9,367 nt of DNA from Rubrivivax sp. GTDB taxonomy: Bacteria; Pseudomonadota; Gammaproteobacteria; Burkholderiales; Burkholderiaceae_C. Under the pieces are notes generated by a model that had not been told where the DNA came from, ran no database searches, and was given only the letters and a program-made list of their open reading frames with translations. Location: the NCBI GenBank assembly GCA_030693565.1, contig JAUYAJ010000674.1, positions 1 to 9,367 of the forward strand, in the 5' to 3' direction. The translations under genes were made by a program, and so were the position numbers. This document shows positions 6,885 to 9,367 of the stretch, one piece after another. Positions within the stretch are counted from its first letter, which is position 1; the number at the start of each line of letters is the position of its first letter.

Positions 6885-7751
6885 ATGATTCCACCTGCCT
6901 TCGACTACCACGCGCCCAAGACCGTGGGCGAAGCGATCCACCTGCTCGGCGAACTCGGCGGCGACGCCAAGCTGCTCGCCGGCGGCCACAGCCTGCTGCC
7001 GATGATGAAGCTGCGCTTCGCCCAGCCGGCGCACCTGATCGACCTCAACCGCATCCCTGAGTTGCGCGGCATCAGCGCCGACGGTGACACCGTCGTCATC
7101 GCCGCGATGACGGTCGAAAACGAGCTCATCGCGTCCGACCTGTTGCGCGCCAAGCTGCCCTTGCTGGCCGAAGCGCCCAAGCTGATCGCCGACCCGCAGG
7201 TGCGCAACCGCGGCACCATCGGCGGCGACATCGCCCACGGCGACCCGGCCAACGACCACCCGGCGCTGATGATCGCGCTCGACGCCACGCTGGTGCTGCA
7301 AGGCCCGAAAGGCCGGCGCAGCGTGAAGGCCGACGACTTCTTCATCGGCACCTACATGACGGCGCTGGCCGACGACGAGATCCTGGTCGAGATCCGCGCG
7401 CCCGCTTTCGCCGCCAAGACCGGCTGGGCTTATGAAAAGCTCAAGCGCAAGACCGGCGACTGGGCCACGGCCGGCGCTGCCGTCGTCATGCGTTTGGACG
7501 GCGGCAAGGTCAGCCACCTGCGCATCGCGCTGACCAACGTCGCGCCCAAGGCCTTGCGCGCCACCGGTGCCGAGCAGGCCTTGATCGGCCAGCTGCTGGA
7601 CGACGCCGGCATCGACAAGGCCGCCGCCGCCGCGATGGCCGCCTGCGACCCGGCCGCCGACCTGCGCGGCGACGTCGAATACAAAACCGCGATGGCTGGC
7701 CAGATGCTCAAGCGCGCGCTGCGCGCCGCCGCCGCCCGCTGCCAAGCCTGA
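6885..7751 (+). CDS. coxM: Aerobic CO dehydrogenase, FAD-binding medium subunit
   Basis: This is the flavoprotein subunit of the Mo-Cu CO dehydrogenase; it takes electrons from the CoxS iron-sulfur clusters and passes them to the respiratory chain at the inner face of the membrane. It is 288 residues, the length I recall for CoxM of Oligotropha carboxidovorans. FAD motifs AGGHS (32-36) and TIGGD (111-115, within TIGGDIAHGDPAND) are intact and at the same positions as in that protein. The C-terminal domain (about 180-288) contains YEKLKRKTGDWATAG. Residue 193 is Trp where I recall a flavin-contacting Tyr in Oligotropha. The start at 6885 follows AGGAGA at 6874-6879. It is the first gene of the cox structural operon; coxS begins 12 bp after its stop. 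Other xanthine-oxidase-family FAD subunits are alternatives, but CoxS and CoxL next door settle the call. Confidence 0.95.
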   Translation: MIPPAFDYHAPKTVGEAIHLLGELGGDAKLLAGGHSLLPMMKLRFAQPAHLIDLNRIPELRGISADGDTVVIAAMTVENELIASDLLRAKLPLLAEAPKLIADPQVRNRGTIGGDIAHGDPANDHPALMIALDATLVLQGPKGRRSVKADDFFIGTYMTALADDEILVEIRAPAFAAKTGWAYEKLKRKTGDWATAGAAVVMRLDGGKVSHLRIALTNVAPKALRATGAEQALIGQLLDDAGIDKAAAAAMAACDPAADLRGDVEYKTAMAGQMLKRALRAAAARCQA

Positions 7752-7763
7752 GGAGCACGCACC

Positions 7764-8255
<492 letters not shown>

Positions 8256-8280
8256 CCCCGGAACAAGAGGAGACAAGACC

Positions 8281-9367
8281 ATGAACGCTCCCGACAGACT
8301 CGCCGCCCTGCAAGGCCTGGGCGACAGCCGCCTGCGCAAGGAAGACGCGCGCTTCATCCAGGGCAAGGGCAACTACGTCGACGACATCAAGCTGCCCGGC
8401 ATGCTGCACATGGACATCGTGCGCAGCCCGTTTGCCCATGCGCGCATCAAGAGCATCGACAAGAGCGCGGCGCTGAAGGTGCCGGGCGTGATCGCCGTGC
8501 TCACCGCCGACGACCTCAAACCGCTCAAGCTGCACTGGATGCCCACGCTGGCCGGCGACGTCGCTGCCGTGCTCGCCGATGAGAAGGTGCACTTCCAGAT
8601 GCAGGAGGTGGCGGTCGTCATCGCCGAAGACCGCTACGCGGCCGCCGACGGCGTCGAGGCCGTCGTCGTGGACTACGAAGAACTGCCGGTCGTGATGGAC
8701 CCCTACGAAGCGCTCAAGCCGGACGCCCCGGTGCTGCGCGAAGACCTCGCCGGCAAGACCGAAGGCGCGCATGGCAAGCGCGAGCACCACAACCACATCT
8801 TCACCTGGGACGCCGGCGACAAAGCCGCTGCCGACGCCGCCTTCGCCCAGGCCCCGGTGACGGTGAGCGAGCACCTGTACTACCCGCGCGTCCACCCCTG
8901 CCCGCTGGAAACCTGCGGCTGCGTGGCCAGCTTCGATCCGGTGCGCGGCGAACTCACCACCTACATGACCTCGCAGGCGCCGCATGTGGTGCGCACCGTG
9001 GTGTCGCTGCTGTCGGGCATCCCCGAAAGCAAGGTGCGCATCATCAGCCCCGACATCGGCGGTGGCTTCGGCAACAAGGTCGGCGTCTACCCGGGTTATG
9101 TCTGCGCCATCGTCGCCAGCATCGTGCTGGGCAAGCCGGTGAAGTGGATCGAGGACCGCATCGAGAACATCTCGTCGACGGCCTTTGCACGCGATTACCA
9201 CATGGACGGCGAAATCGCGTCCACCGCCGACGGCCGTATCACCGGGCTGCGCGTCAACGTCGTCGCCGACCACGGCGCTTTCGACGCCTGCGCCGACCCC
9301 ACCAAGTTCCCCGCCGGGCTGTTCCACATCTGCTCGGGTTCGTACGACATCCCGGCGGCCTTCGCCA
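8281..9367 (+). CDS. coxL: Aerobic CO dehydrogenase, molybdopterin large subunit, N-terminal 362 residues (partial)
   Basis: This is the catalytic subunit that oxidises CO to CO2 at a Mo-Cu site bound to molybdopterin cytosine dinucleotide. The ATG at 8281 follows GAGGAG at 8267-8272, and the frame stays open to the right edge; the full protein should be about 800 residues. Visible conserved stretches are QGKGNYVDD (27-35), RSPFAHARI (48-56), PCPLETCG (207-214), TSQAPHVVRT (230-239, containing Gln232, which matches Gln240 of Oligotropha CoxL) and SPDIGGGFGNK (256-266). The Cys of the form I signature AYRCSFR, which binds copper, is expected near residue 380 and so falls about 18 codons outside the window. 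Form I is inferred from the close match of the TSQAPH-to-GGGFGNK stretch and from the RcoM-coxMSL order. Maturation genes such as coxDEF are expected downstream. Confidence 0.94.
   Translation, partial: MNAPDRLAALQGLGDSRLRKEDARFIQGKGNYVDDIKLPGMLHMDIVRSPFAHARIKSIDKSAALKVPGVIAVLTADDLKPLKLHWMPTLAGDVAAVLADEKVHFQMQEVAVVIAEDRYAAADGVEAVVVDYEELPVVMDPYEALKPDAPVLREDLAGKTEGAHGKREHHNHIFTWDAGDKAAADAAFAQAPVTVSEHLYYPRVHPCPLETCGCVASFDPVRGELTTYMTSQAPHVVRTVVSLLSGIPESKVRIISPDIGGGFGNKVGVYPGYVCAIVASIVLGKPVKWIEDRIENISSTAFARDYHMDGEIASTADGRITGLRVNVVADHGAFDACADPTKFPAGLFHICSGSYDIPAAFA

Overview
The window is GC-rich and densely coded. Its gene content points to a betaproteobacterium of the order Burkholderiales: an RcoM-type CO sensor beside form I CO dehydrogenase genes, a PEP-CTERM/exosortase substrate, and strong G/C preference at third codon positions. 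The taxonomic placement is inferred from gene content, not from a database search.

Left part (1-4729, all on the minus strand). The largest gene is the 5' end of a modular type I polyketide synthase, 1286 codons of which lie in the window. I translated the frame codon by codon: it is open from the ATG at 3859 to the left edge. Domain order is KS-AT-ACP-KR, with an internal ACP between AT and KR. The sequence signatures are those of the iterative enediyne-type PKS family (PksE, such as SgcE and CalE8) rather than an ordinary modular PKS. The rest of KR, and any DH and phosphopantetheinyl transferase domains, would lie beyond the window. Directly upstream on the same strand, 105 bp away, is a secreted PEP-CTERM protein; none of the usual enediyne core partners is visible on this side.

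Middle (4730-5952). A stand-alone helix-turn-helix protein resembling the DNA-binding half of IS630-type transposases (plus strand) converges on a small acidic conserved-looking protein of unknown function (minus strand). This short stretch separates two unrelated functional blocks.

Right part (5953-9367, all on the plus strand). rcoM encodes a one-component heme-PAS/LytTR regulator that senses CO. It is followed, after a 187-bp regulatory gap, by coxM (FAD subunit), coxS (2Fe-2S subunit) and the first 362 codons of coxL (molybdopterin subunit). The three structural genes are tightly spaced with strong ribosome binding sites and form an operon that runs out of the window. Electrons from CO oxidation at the Mo-Cu site of CoxL would pass through the two 2Fe-2S clusters of CoxS to the FAD of CoxM. 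RcoM would switch the operon on when CO is present, and candidate direct-repeat binding sites lie in front of coxM.

The most unusual element is the enediyne-like PKS in a proteobacterial context next to a PEP-CTERM gene. The CO block is more canonical but has a readable sensor, candidate operator and target operon.
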